41,384 nt of DNA. Origin: an uncultured Faecalibacterium sp. (lineage in GTDB: Bacteria > Bacillota > Clostridia > Oscillospirales > Ruminococcaceae). Below, one piece after another: positions 1-8,113 of this stretch. The notes under the pieces were generated by a model. That model saw nothing but the letters and a program-made list of their open reading frames with translations, was not told the DNA's origin and searched no databases. Position 1 is the first letter of the stretch; each line of letters opens with the position of its first letter. The stretch is from contig CAKSZU010000007.1 of assembly GCA_934526125.1 (NCBI GenBank), positions 1 through 41,384 of the forward strand. The letters are read 5' to 3'. Both the position numbers and the translations under genes were made by a program.

Positions 1-113
1 GTCCTGTGCAATACAGAATTCAGACCGTTAGAGCCGCTTAATTCGTTTTTTGTCTAACTTTTGGGGTTCATATCAAAGCGGAACCGGGAGTTTTTGTTAT
101 GTCGGCTTTTGTT

Positions 114-1013
114 TTACTGCTTTTTCCAGCGCCGCATCACGCCCATGCCCAGGGCATAGGGGCCGGTGTGGACGGCAATGGTGCAGCCGATCTGCAGCAG
201 GCCCACCTCGCACTCGCAGGCGGGATAATTGGCCCGCAGGGCAGCACGGGTCTGCATCCAGAGCCGCTTGCCCTCGTCGGCATCGTAGCCGTAGCCCACC
301 GTGATGCTGTAATCATCGGGGGTGCCGTTGTGGCTGTCCAGATACCCCATCAGGAGTTCCAGCGCCTTCTCGAAGCTCTTCTGGCGGCCGCGCGCTACGC
401 CGGCCGAGAAGATCTCGCCCTCCTTGAACAGGATCATGGGCTTGATGCCCAGAATGTTGGCGGCCCGGCCGGCGGCCTTGCCGATGCGCCCGCCCTTGAT
501 GAGGTAGTCCAGGTTGCCCACCGTGAAGAAGATCTGGTTGGTGATCTTCTCGGCTTCCAGCCAGACCGCGGCTTCTTCCAGCGAGCAGCCTGCATCCCGC
601 ATGGCCACCGCGTTTTCCACCATGATGGATTCGGTGACGGTGGCGGCGGAGGTGTCCAGCACCTCGATCTTTGCCGCGGGGAAGTCCTCCAGCACCAGCT
701 CCCGGGCGTTGCGGGCACTGCCCACGCAGCCGCTCATCTTGCTGGTGAAGCAGAGGCAGAGTACCGGGCGGCCCGCCTCGGCGTGTGCCCGGAACGCGGT
801 CTCAAAATCCTCCAGCGAGGGCAGGCTGGTCTTGGGGTAGGCGGTGGGGTTGTCTACCATGAACTGGTAGAAATCCCGCACAGCGATCTCCTTGCCCTCC
901 TTGCGGTAGTGTTCGCCGTCCAGCGAGACGTAGAAGGGGATGACCTCGATGTTCAGCTTTGCGGCGGTCTCCGGGGTCAGGTCGCAGGCGCTGTCCGTGA
1001 TGATATCAAACAT
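114..1013 (-). CDS. DegV family fatty-acid-binding protein
   Basis: A 299-residue DegV-family protein. The family binds a fatty acid between two domains, and some members hand it to the fatty acid kinase FakA. The N-terminus starts with MFDIITDSACDL, the usual DegV opening with the conserved DSxxDL; the TSLPS stretch near residue 75 and a GGRIGK stretch near residue 170 are also typical. The ATG at 1013 is preferred over the GTG at 1019 because an AAGGAAG ribosome site lies 7 bases before the ATG but only 1 base before the GTG. The gene follows purA by about 50 bases on the same strand and may be cotranscribed with it. No strong terminator is visible in bases 1-113. The bound lipid is unknown. 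Confidence 0.9.
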   Translation of the reverse strand: MFDIITDSACDLTPETAAKLNIEVIPFYVSLDGEHYRKEGKEIAVRDFYQFMVDNPTAYPKTSLPSLEDFETAFRAHAEAGRPVLCLCFTSKMSGCVGSARNARELVLEDFPAAKIEVLDTSAATVTESIMVENAVAMRDAGCSLEEAAVWLEAEKITNQIFFTVGNLDYLIKGGRIGKAAGRAANILGIKPMILFKEGEIFSAGVARGRQKSFEKALELLMGYLDSHNGTPDDYSITVGYGYDADEGKRLWMQTRAALRANYPACECEVGLLQIGCTIAVHTGPYALGMGVMRRWKKQ

Positions 1014-1063
1014 AGTCACGCTTCCTTTTCATAGCGGTCATAGCGGCGGGTCCGACAGAACGA

Positions 1064-2359
1064 TCAGACGGTGTGGTGGATATAGGCCTCACGCTCGGCA
1101 CCCACGGAGATGTAGGTGATCTTGCAGCCGACGGCCTTTTCCAGATACTCCACATAGTTGCGGGCTTCCTGGGGCAGGTCCTCCCACTTGCGGGCGGCGG
1201 TGATGTCGCAGTGCCAGCCGGGCAAGTACTCCACCACGGGCTGTGCGGTGTCCAGAGCCTCGCCCATGGGGAACCGGGTGGTCACGGTGCCGTCGCTGAG
1301 CTTGTAGCCGGTGACCATGGGGATCTTTTCCATGTAGTCCAGCACGTCCAGCAGGGTCAGGGCGACTTCGTCGCAGCCCTGGCAGAACACGCCGTAGCGG
1401 CTTGCCACCAGGTCGATGGGGCCCACACGGCGGGGACGGCCGGTGGCGGCACCGTACTCATGGCCGGCTTCCCGCAGAGCGTGCTTCTCGTCCTCGGTCA
1501 TGGCCAGCTCGGCAGCAAAGGGGCCGTCGCCCACGCAGGAGGAGTAAGCCTTCATCACGCCGATGCTGTTGGTCAGCTTGTGGCCCGGGATGCCTGCGCC
1601 GATGGGGGCGTAAGCGCCGATGACGTTGGAAGAGGTGGTGTAGGGGTAGATGCCGAAGTCGATGTCGCGCAGAGCGCCCAGCTGGGCTTCGAACAGCACC
1701 TTTTTGCCTGCGGCATCTGCATCGCCCAGATACTGGCCCACGTCGCAGATGTAATCCTTGAAGATGGCGGCATACTTCTCCAGCCATGCCCACATCTCAT
1801 CCACGCTGATGGGGGCGGCGTTGTAGCTGCCCTCCATCACCAGATTCTTGGAGTCCACCATGGTGACCAGGCGCTTGCGGACCGAATCGTCCAGGTGCAG
1901 CAGGTCGCCCATGCGCAGGGTCTTCTTCATGTACTTATCGCCGTAGGCGTAAGCGATGCCCCGCTTGGTGGAGCCAAACTGTGCGCCGGTCTTGGACAGA
2001 CGGGCCTCTTCCAGACCGTCCTGCTCCACATGGTACGGCATGGTGATGGTCGCACGGTCGGAGATCTTCAGGTTGTCGGGGGTGATGGAGATGCCCTGCT
2101 CGCGCAGCTTGCTGATCTCACCGTCCAGATGATGCGGGTCGATGACCATACCGTTGCCCATCACGCAGACGACGTTGGGGCGCAGGATGCCGGAGGGCAG
2201 CAGGTTCAGCACGAACTTGCCCCGCTCGTTCTTCACGGTGTGGCCTGCATTGTTGCCGCCCTGATACCGTGCAACGATGTCATACTCCTGGCTGATCAGG
2301 TCGACCATGCGGCCCTTGCCCTCATCGCCCCAGTTGATACCCGTAATTGCAGTAAGCAT
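1064..2359 (-). CDS. purA: Adenylosuccinate synthetase
   Basis: PurA (431 residues, the usual length) joins IMP and aspartate using GTP in the first committed step from IMP to AMP, in the cytoplasm. The N-terminal phosphate loop reads GDEGKGR (about residues 12-18), followed by NNAGHTV near residue 37, both diagnostic. The ATG at 2359 opens MLTAITGINWGDEG. A leader of about 110 bases separates the start from a probable extended -10 promoter (TG-C-TATACT, minus strand, 2477-2482). The leader contains a small hairpin (2437-2450), but I recognise no riboswitch in it. degV lies just downstream. Confidence 0.97.
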   Translation of the reverse strand: MLTAITGINWGDEGKGRMVDLISQEYDIVARYQGGNNAGHTVKNERGKFVLNLLPSGILRPNVVCVMGNGMVIDPHHLDGEISKLREQGISITPDNLKISDRATITMPYHVEQDGLEEARLSKTGAQFGSTKRGIAYAYGDKYMKKTLRMGDLLHLDDSVRKRLVTMVDSKNLVMEGSYNAAPISVDEMWAWLEKYAAIFKDYICDVGQYLGDADAAGKKVLFEAQLGALRDIDFGIYPYTTSSNVIGAYAPIGAGIPGHKLTNSIGVMKAYSSCVGDGPFAAELAMTEDEKHALREAGHEYGAATGRPRRVGPIDLVASRYGVFCQGCDEVALTLLDVLDYMEKIPMVTGYKLSDGTVTTRFPMGEALDTAQPVVEYLPGWHCDITAARKWEDLPQEARNYVEYLEKAVGCKITYISVGAEREAYIHHTV

Positions 2360-2436
2360 AATAAATGACCTCTTTACTTTTGCTCAGAAGACAGCCTTTT
2401 CCGTGCGCTTTGCCCGGGATACGCCACCTTGGGAAT

Positions 2437-2482
2437 CTGTGCCGCCACAGGCCCGTGCCCATAACGATACAATTATAGTATA
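2437..2482 (-). promoter_or_regulatory. purA promoter and leader hairpin
   Basis: On the minus strand TATACT (2477-2482) is preceded by TG one base upstream, an extended -10, with an overlapping TATAAT at 2472-2477; no good -35 is seen. The leader that follows carries a CTGTG/CACAG hairpin at 2437-2450. Function of the leader is unknown. Confidence 0.45.
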
Positions 2483-2498
2483 GCACGAACTGCGGCAT

Positions 2499-2535
2499 AA
2501 AAAAAGAGGGAAGCCGCAGTTTTTCCGCACTTCCC
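2499..2535 (-). terminator. Intrinsic terminator after the DUF896 gene
   Basis: On the minus strand GGGAAG pairs with CTTCCC (2530-2535 with 2508-2513) around an A-rich loop, followed by CT and a run of seven T. It lies between the DUF896 stop and the purA promoter. Confidence 0.75.
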
Positions 2536-2549
2536 GTAAGAGCCGCCGC

Positions 2550-2753
2550 TCAGTCCTTTTTGCCCAGTTTGTGGATGGTGCCGTCCGGCTCCTTGATGGA
2601 GGTGTGGTCCAGCTGGGCGCGCAGGCTCTCGCGCACCGAGGCCAGATACTCCTGCCGCAGGGCCTGCTGCTCGGTCTTCTCGGCCTCGGTCAGGCCGGCG
2701 GTCTTGCTCTTTTTTGCCAGCTCGTTGATACGGGCGATTTTTTCGTTTGTCAT
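2550..2753 (-). CDS. DUF896 (YnzC-like) small protein
   Basis: A 67-residue protein with the DUF896/YnzC fold signature: an N-terminal helical pair ([17 protein letters not shown], then [17 protein letters not shown]), a basic middle and a C-terminal DGTIHKL. The Bacillus YnzC relatives are small cytoplasmic helical-hairpin proteins; one (YneA-operon YnzC) is linked to the SOS response, but the molecular role is not settled. The gene ends in a clear terminator and runs divergently from queH, sharing a 63-base intergenic stretch. Family assignment is firm; function is unknown. Confidence 0.88.
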   Translation of the reverse strand: MTNEKIARINELAKKSKTAGLTEAEKTEQQALRQEYLASVRESLRAQLDHTSIKEPDGTIHKLGKKD

Positions 2754-2775
2754 CGAAGTTCTCCTGAAAATGTGT

Positions 2776-2781
2776 TATAAT
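2776..2781 (+). promoter_or_regulatory. -10 box for queH
   Basis: A perfect TATAAT lies 36 bases before the queH start. No convincing -35 box was found at the expected distance. Confidence 0.5.
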
Positions 2782-2816
2782 ACAATGCAGATCAAGTATA
2801 ACAAAGGATGAGTGCT

Positions 2817-3476
2817 ATGTCAAAGCAACTGAATTTTGCACAGCAGATGGACGAAGTGTTGAAAACTCTGCCGCCCCGGCGGCCCCGGCTGCTGCTCCAC
2901 GCCTGCTGCGGGCCCTGCTCCAGCGCAGTGCTGGAAAAGCTGTGCCGGTATTTTGAGATCACCGTCCTCTACTACAACCCCAACACCTGGCCGGAGGCGG
3001 AGTACCGCCGCCGCGGCGAGGAACTGAAGAAGTTCGTGGCCGAAGCCCACCCGCTGGGGGTCACCGTGGTGGAGGACCGTTACGACCCGCAGGAGTTCTA
3101 CACCGCCGTGGCCGGGCTGGAACAGGAGCCGGAGCGGGGTGGGCGGTGTACTGTCTGCTACCGCCTGCGGATGCGCCGGGCCGCCGAGTACGCCCGGGAC
3201 AACGGGTTCGAGTGGTTCACCACCACCCTGTCCATCAGCCCCCACAAGGACGCAAAGCGCATCAATGCCATCGGGCAGGAGCTGGAAGCCGAATACGGTG
3301 TGAAGCACCTGCCCTCGGATTTCAAGAAGCAGAATGGCTATCTCCGCTCTTTGCAGCTGTCGGAGGAGTACGGCCTGTACCGTCAGGATTACTGCGGGTG
3401 CGAGTTCAGTTACCGTGCGATGCAGGCTGCCGCGCAACCAGCACCGCAAACAGGATCATGCCCAGACAGGGGATGA
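2817..3476 (+). CDS. queH: Epoxyqueuosine reductase QueH
   Basis: A 219-residue QueH (DUF208) protein, the cobalamin-independent enzyme that reduces epoxyqueuosine to queuosine in tRNA. The iron-binding cysteines are visible: HACCGPC at residues 28-34, CTVCYR near residue 110 and DYCGCEFS near the C-terminus. The YYNPNTWPEAEYRRR stretch is also typical. The ATG at 2817 is preferred over the in-frame ATG at 2808 because AAAGG (2803-2807) abuts 2808 but lies 9 bases before 2817. The last 71 bases overlap the end of the oppositely oriented MFS gene. The C-terminal tail after YRAMQA is probably the variable part of the protein. Confidence 0.93.
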   Translation: MSKQLNFAQQMDEVLKTLPPRRPRLLLHACCGPCSSAVLEKLCRYFEITVLYYNPNTWPEAEYRRRGEELKKFVAEAHPLGVTVVEDRYDPQEFYTAVAGLEQEPERGGRCTVCYRLRMRRAAEYARDNGFEWFTTTLSISPHKDAKRINAIGQELEAEYGVKHLPSDFKKQNGYLRSLQLSEEYGLYRQDYCGCEFSYRAMQAAAQPAPQTGSCPDRG

Positions 3477-4545
3477 TGTTGACGGCCATTCCGGCGGCAA
3501 GGCCTGCGCGCTCAGCAACCCGGCCGATGATCCACGGCATGAGGATGGCTCCGCTGGAAGCGGCGGGCAGCATGATGCCCATGCTGGTGACGCTGGTCAT
3601 CTTCCCGGCGCTGGCCACGGCGGTGGGGTTCATCCCCGCCATGGCAAAGGCAAAGGCGAACAGCAGCAGGATCGCCGCCCACTGGCTGCGGGCCTGCATC
3701 AGGGCGATGTAGAAAACGGTGCAGGTGGCGGCCATCACCACCATGGCCCGGCGGGGGGCCTTGAAGGGGAACACGAAGGCGATGAGAAGCCGGGCCACGA
3801 GAGTGGCACCCCACATCACGGTGACGGTGTAGGCCGCCAGCGTACCCGCAATGATGCCGCTGCCCTTGAAGTAGGTGACCATCCAGCCGGTGACGCTCTG
3901 CTCGGCGGCGTTCTGACAGAACAGCAGTCCCGTCAGCAGCCAGAACCGGCCCGAACGCAGAAAGCTCCAGTCAATGGGGCTTTTTTTGTTTGCCGTGCGG
4001 TCCTCCATGGGGGTGGTCAGGTAGACGCCCCACAGCACAAGGCCCAGCGCCGCCAGCACCAGCACCGCCAGCGTGGTGCTGACCTTTGCGGCGGCCGCGA
4101 TCAGGAAGGGGCAGAGCAGGGCACCGCAGGCGTAGCAGCTGTGCATCAGGTTCATGCCCCGGGTGCGGTCGGCGGAGTTGTCGCTGACCAGGATGGTGCA
4201 GGCATTCATGGCGCTGCCCTTGGCGATGCCCACCAGAAAGAAGGCCAACGCCAGCAGAAGCGGAAGCCCGGTAAAGCCCATGAGCCCGTAGCCCAGCAGG
4301 TAGCCGAGGGTCAGCAGAAGGACGCTGGGCTTGAGCCCCAGAACCCCGGGCAGGATGCCGGTCAGAAAGCCCGCCAGCAGGTTGCCGATGCTCATCAGGG
4401 AAAGCAGGGTGCCGGTCATGCCGTAGGCAAACCCGTACTGCTCCTGCAGCAGACTCACCACCACGCCGCTGGAGATGGCGCAGATGCCGCTGAAAAAGAA
4501 GGTGACGAAGCCTGCATTCCGCAGGCGGGTGTTGGGATGTTCCAT
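3406..4545 (-). CDS. MFS transporter
   Basis: A 379-residue, strongly hydrophobic protein with about 12 predicted membrane segments and the layout of the major facilitator superfamily; the substrate cannot be read from the sequence. The first segment (AGFVTFFFSGICAISSG) comes right after a short polar N-terminus, and a loop with DNSADRTRGMNL in the first half is the kind of charged loop seen between helices in this family. The ATG at 4545 is chosen over the in-frame GTG at 4560 because GAGGAGA sits 6 bases before the ATG. It has its own promoter (4599-4626) and overlaps queH tail to tail by 71 bases. It is not part of the fab operon upstream of it on the map. Confidence 0.85.
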   Translation of the reverse strand: MEHPNTRLRNAGFVTFFFSGICAISSGVVVSLLQEQYGFAYGMTGTLLSLMSIGNLLAGFLTGILPGVLGLKPSVLLLTLGYLLGYGLMGFTGLPLLLALAFFLVGIAKGSAMNACTILVSDNSADRTRGMNLMHSCYACGALLCPFLIAAAAKVSTTLAVLVLAALGLVLWGVYLTTPMEDRTANKKSPIDWSFLRSGRFWLLTGLLFCQNAAEQSVTGWMVTYFKGSGIIAGTLAAYTVTVMWGATLVARLLIAFVFPFKAPRRAMVVMAATCTVFYIALMQARSQWAAILLLFAFAFAMAGMNPTAVASAGKMTSVTSMGIMLPAASSGAILMPWIIGRVAERAGLAAGMAVNIIPCLGMILFAVLVARQPASHGN

Positions 4546-4598
4546 AGCTGTTCTCCTCACAAGTTCCGGGCCGCAGCCGGTCGGGCAGTTCTAGTTCC

Positions 4599-4626
4599 AT
4601 TATAACAAACCGGCCCGGGAATGCAA
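4599..4626 (-). promoter_or_regulatory. Promoter of the MFS gene
   Basis: Minus-strand TTGCAT (4621-4626) and TATAAT (4599-4604) are separated by 16 bases, leaving a leader of about 50 bases before the ATG at 4545. Confidence 0.7.
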
Positions 4627-4660
4627 TCGGACGTTTTTATGAAAAGTGGGATAAAATGCG

Positions 4661-4699
4661 GAAAGGCCGCTGCTCCCGGCAAGGGGACAGCGGCCTTTC
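4661..4699 (-). terminator. Terminator of the fatty acid operon
   Basis: A perfect 12-base stem (GAAAGGCCGCTG, 4661-4672, with its complement at 4688-4699) lies 20 bases after the fabZ stop on the minus strand. The following T tract is modest (GCATTTTATC). Confidence 0.75.
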
Positions 4700-4719
4700 T
4701 GAGGGAAGAGAAGAAAAGA

Positions 4720-5178
4720 TCAGGAGATCACAAACGTCAGCTCGGCGGCGGCGGCGCACTTGCCGTCCACATAGGCCGAAGCCTTGCCGATGCCCACAGG
4801 GCCCCGCTGTTCCACCAGCTCGCAGTGGAGGGTGAGGACATCGCCGGGGGTGACCTGTCTGCGGAAACGGGCATTCCGGATGCCGCCGAAGAGGGCAAGC
4901 TTGCCCTTGTTTTCGGGCAGGCTCAGGGCGGCAACGGCACCGGTCTGGGCCAGCGCTTCCAGGATCAGGACGCCGGGCATGACGGGGGTGCCGGGGAAAT
5001 GGCCGTTGAAGAATTCTTCGTTGCGGGTGACGCATTTGCGCCCGATGGCCCACTGGCCCGGCTCATAGTCCAGGATGCGGTCCACCAGCGCAAAGGGATA
5101 CCGGTGGGGGAGGATGGCCGCGATCTCTTCGCTGGTCAGGGCGTTGGGGGTCTCGCGGACGGTGCGGGGTTCTGCCAT
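4720..5178 (-). CDS. fabZ: 3-hydroxyacyl-ACP dehydratase FabZ
   Basis: FabZ (152 residues) removes water from 3-hydroxyacyl-ACP in each elongation round. The hot-dog fold motifs are present: [11 protein letters not shown] (about residues 23-33), then NGHFPGTP with catalytic His60 and [11 protein letters not shown] with Glu74. It is the last gene of the operon, 3 bases after fabF, with a GGAGGG ribosome site inside the fabF end. No FabA or FabN isomerase is seen here, so unsaturated chains would need an enzyme coded elsewhere. Confidence 0.96.
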   Translation of the reverse strand: MAEPRTVRETPNALTSEEIAAILPHRYPFALVDRILDYEPGQWAIGRKCVTRNEEFFNGHFPGTPVMPGVLILEALAQTGAVAALSLPENKGKLALFGGIRNARFRRQVTPGDVLTLHCELVEQRGPVGIGKASAYVDGKCAAAAELTFVIS

Positions 5179-5181
5179 GGC

Positions 5182-6420
5182 TCAGCCCTCCCACTTCCGG
5201 AACACGAGGCAGGCGTTGTGCCCGCCAAAGCCCAAACTGTTGCTGAGGGCGTATTCCATCTTCATGGCCCGGCCGGTGTTGGGCACATAGTCCAGATCAC
5301 ACTCGGGGTCGGGCTGCTGGTAGTGGATGGTGGGGGGCGCGAACTGATCCCGCAGGGCCAGCGCCGTGAACACGGCCTCCACGCCGCCGGCACCGCCCAG
5401 AAGGTGGCCGGTCATGCTCTTGGTGGAGACCACGGCGATCTCCGTTGCATGGCTGCCGAACACCGCATGGATGGCGGCGGTCTCGCAGCTGTCGTTCATG
5501 TGGGTGCCGGTGCCGTGGGCGTTGATGTGGTCGATGGCCTCCGGGGAGACCCCGCCGTCGGCCAGTGCCTGCTTCATGCAGCCGATGGCACCGGTGCCGC
5601 CGGGGGCCGGTGCGGTGAAGTGGTAGGCATCGCAGTTGGCACCGTAGCCCACCACCTCAGCGTAGATGTGTGCGCCCCGGGCCTGTGCGTGTTCGAGGGA
5701 TTCCAGCACCAGCACACCGCTGCCTTCGCCCATCACAAAGCCGCCCCGGCGGGCATCAAAGGGCAGGCTGGCGGCCTCGGGGTCGGTGGCGGTGGAAAGG
5801 GCTTTCATGCTGGTGAAGCCGCCGATGCCCAGCGGGCTGATGCAGCTTTCGGCACCGCCGCAGACCATGACCGGCTCGTAGCCGTCCCGGATGCGGTGGA
5901 AAGCATCGCCCACGGCGTTGGTGCCGCCGGCACAGGCGGTCACCGGGCAGGAACACATCCCCTTCAGGCCGAAGCGGATGGCGATCTGCGCCGCCGCCAT
6001 GTTGGCAATGGACATGGGCACGAAGTAGGGGCTGACTTTTTCCATCCCCTTTTCCTCGCCGCGGGTGTGCTGCTCCTCAATGGTGGGCAGGCCGCCGATG
6101 CCGCTGGACAGGATGCAGCCGATGGATTCGCCCTCGGTCTCGGTATCCAGCCCGGCGTCGGCAATGGCCTCGGCGGCAGCGCCCAGCGCCAGCTGGGTGA
6201 AGCGGGCCATCTTCCGGACTTCCTTTTTGTCGATGACGGTCTCCGGGTCAAAGCCCTTCACCTCACCGGCCAGCTGGCACTTGAAGCCGCTGGCGTCAAA
6301 CTGGGTGATGGGCCCGATGCCGCACCGGCCCGCCTTGGCGGCGGCCCAGCTGTCGGCGGCGGTGTTGCCCAGGGGGTTCACGGTGCCCAGACCGGTGATC
6401 ACGACTCTGCGTTTTTCCAT
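5182..6420 (-). CDS. fabF: 3-oxoacyl-ACP synthase II FabF
   Basis: FabF (412 residues, standard length) condenses malonyl-ACP with acyl-ACP during chain elongation. The Cys-His-His triad is readable: Cys163 in VTACAGGTN, the first His in NAHGTGTHMND (about residue 305) and the second in SMTGHLLGGAGG (about residue 340). A GxGxxNPLG stretch opens the protein as is usual. It lies 12 bases after fabG with an AAAAGGAG ribosome site. In many Firmicutes accB follows fabF; here fabZ follows directly. Confidence 0.97.
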   Translation of the reverse strand: MEKRRVVITGLGTVNPLGNTAADSWAAAKAGRCGIGPITQFDASGFKCQLAGEVKGFDPETVIDKKEVRKMARFTQLALGAAAEAIADAGLDTETEGESIGCILSSGIGGLPTIEEQHTRGEEKGMEKVSPYFVPMSIANMAAAQIAIRFGLKGMCSCPVTACAGGTNAVGDAFHRIRDGYEPVMVCGGAESCISPLGIGGFTSMKALSTATDPEAASLPFDARRGGFVMGEGSGVLVLESLEHAQARGAHIYAEVVGYGANCDAYHFTAPAPGGTGAIGCMKQALADGGVSPEAIDHINAHGTGTHMNDSCETAAIHAVFGSHATEIAVVSTKSMTGHLLGGAGGVEAVFTALALRDQFAPPTIHYQQPDPECDLDYVPNTGRAMKMEYALSNSLGFGGHNACLVFRKWEG

Positions 6421-6432
6421 AAGAGACTCCTT

Positions 6433-7182
6433 TTACATTGCCATGCCGCCGTCTGCACAGAGCACCTGCCCGGTGAGATAGCCGCTTTGTTCTGCGGTGA
6501 AGAAGGCCACGGCGTTTGCCACATCCTCCGGCTGGCCGGGACGGCCCAGGGGGATGGTATCGGTCATGGCCTGCCGTGCTGCCTCGGGCAGGGCGGCGGT
6601 CATATCGGTTTCGATCAGGCCGGGGGCCACCGCGTTCACGGTGATGTTCCGGCCGGCCAGCTCTTTGGCAAGGCTCTTGGTCAGGCCGATGAGCCCTGCC
6701 TTGCTGGCGCAGTAGTTGGCCTGCCCCGGGTTGCCCCGCAGGGCCACCACGCTGGTCAGGTTGACGATGCGGCCGTACCGCTGACGCACCATCCGGCGGG
6801 CAGCCTCCTTGCAGCAGAGGAACGCACCTTTCAGGTTGGCGTCCAGCACGGCGTCAAAATCGGCCTCGCTCATCCGGAGGATCAGGTTGTCACGGGTGAT
6901 CCCGGCGTTGTTGACGAGGATGTCCACCCGGCCGAATGCGGCGGTGACCTCCTCAAAGAGCTTCTTGCAGCCATCGGCCATGGAGACATCTGCCTGCACG
7001 GTCACGGCCCGGACGCCCTCGGCCCGGCAGAGCGCGGCGGTTTCCTCCGCGGCAGCTTCACCGTGGCAGTAGTTCACGGCCACATTGCAGCCCTGCTTTG
7101 CCAGCGCCAGACAGACCGCCCGGCCGATGCCCCGGCTGCCGCCGGTCACAAGGGCAATGCGGGTCAGAACTTCCTGTGCCAT
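6433..7182 (-). CDS. fabG: 3-oxoacyl-ACP reductase FabG
   Basis: FabG (249 residues) reduces 3-oxoacyl-ACP with NADPH. It is a classic short-chain dehydrogenase: nucleotide-binding GGSRGIG (residues 14-20), NNAG (91-94), Ser144, and the Tyr157-x3-Lys161 pair in YCASK. The ending YLTGQVLCADGGMAM is typical of FabG. It starts one base after the fabD stop and its ribosome site GGGAGGTG lies inside fabD, so the two are probably translationally coupled. Confidence 0.97.
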   Translation of the reverse strand: MAQEVLTRIALVTGGSRGIGRAVCLALAKQGCNVAVNYCHGEAAAEETAALCRAEGVRAVTVQADVSMADGCKKLFEEVTAAFGRVDILVNNAGITRDNLILRMSEADFDAVLDANLKGAFLCCKEAARRMVRQRYGRIVNLTSVVALRGNPGQANYCASKAGLIGLTKSLAKELAGRNITVNAVAPGLIETDMTAALPEAARQAMTDTIPLGRPGQPEDVANAVAFFTAEQSGYLTGQVLCADGGMAM

Positions 7183-7183
7183 C

Positions 7184-8113
7184 TCACACCTCCCATGCCG
7201 TCAGCACGGCATCCAGCTCCGCGGGGGTCTCGACCGACGCGCAGGCCACGGAGGGTCCCAGTGTCTTTTTGACAAAACCGCTCAGGGCCTTGCCGGGGCC
7301 GACCTCGAGGATGTGGGTCACGCCCAGCTCGCCCAGACGGCGCAGGGTGTCCTCCATGTGGACACTGCTCTGCACCTGCTTTTCCAGCAGGGCGGGGATG
7401 GTGTCGGTGTCGGACTTCTCGCGGCCCAGACAGTTGAACAGCACCGGGATCTGCATTTCGCCGAAGCTCTCGTGCCGGAACCGGCGGGCCAGGGCCTCCC
7501 CGGCAGGGGCCATAAGGGTGGTGTGGAAGGGGCCGCTGACCTTCAGGGGCAGGCAGCGCCGTGCCCCGGCGGCCAGAGCCAGCTCCCCGGCCTTGTCCAC
7601 GGCGGCCTTTTCGCCGCCGATGACCAGCTGGCCCGGGCAGTTGTAGTTGCAGATCTGCACCACGCCCAGGGCCGAAGCTTCCTCGCAGCAGGCCTGCAGG
7701 GCCTCGCGGCTCAGGTTCAGCACCGCGGTCATGCCGCAGGCAATGCCCTTTGCGGCATCTGCCATGGCTTTGCCGCGGTAGGCCGCCAGCTCGATGGCCT
7801 GCTTGGCCGTGAACACGCCGGCGGATTCTAATGCGGAATATTCGCCGAGAGAAAGCCCAGCGGTATAAGCGGGGCGGACGCCCTTTTCGGCCAGCACGGC
7901 GGTGACGCCGCAGGCAAAGGCCACCATGCAGGGCTGGGTGTATTCGGTCTGGTTCAGAACGCCGTCCGGGTCCTCGAAGCAGACGCGGTGCAGATCGAAA
8001 TCCAGATCGGCGGCGTCAAAGGCGGCCCGGAAAGCGGGAGATTCATCGTAAAATTCTTTGCCCATGCCGGGGTGCTGCGCACCCTGACCGGCATAAAGAA
8101 CAGCAAGTTTCAT
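7184..8113 (-). CDS. fabD: Malonyl-CoA:ACP transacylase FabD
   Basis: FabD (309 residues) moves malonyl from CoA to ACP. The nucleophile elbow is GLSLGEYSAL with Ser88, and the partner His lies in VSGPFHTTLM (about residue 200); the N-terminal YAGQGAQHPGMG is typical. The frame remains open upstream for 143 codons, but those codons are a shadow of the gene before it. The ATG at 8113 overlaps the upstream stop as ATGA, which sets the start. Confidence 0.97.
   Translation of the reverse strand: MKLAVLYAGQGAQHPGMGKEFYDESPAFRAAFDAADLDFDLHRVCFEDPDGVLNQTEYTQPCMVAFACGVTAVLAEKGVRPAYTAGLSLGEYSALESAGVFTAKQAIELAAYRGKAMADAAKGIACGMTAVLNLSREALQACCEEASALGVVQICNYNCPGQLVIGGEKAAVDKAGELALAAGARRCLPLKVSGPFHTTLMAPAGEALARRFRHESFGEMQIPVLFNCLGREKSDTDTIPALLEKQVQSSVHMEDTLRRLGELGVTHILEVGPGKALSGFVKKTLGPSVACASVETPAELDAVLTAWEV

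Noticed and set aside
2360..2470. Purine or ZTP riboswitch in the purA leader
   Set aside because: None of the conserved core sequences was found; only one small hairpin is clear.
4621..7272. Long plus-strand open frame opposite fabZ-fabF-fabG (883 codons)
   Set aside because: It mirrors three certain genes, has Gly/Ala/His-rich shadow composition and no ribosome site or domain.
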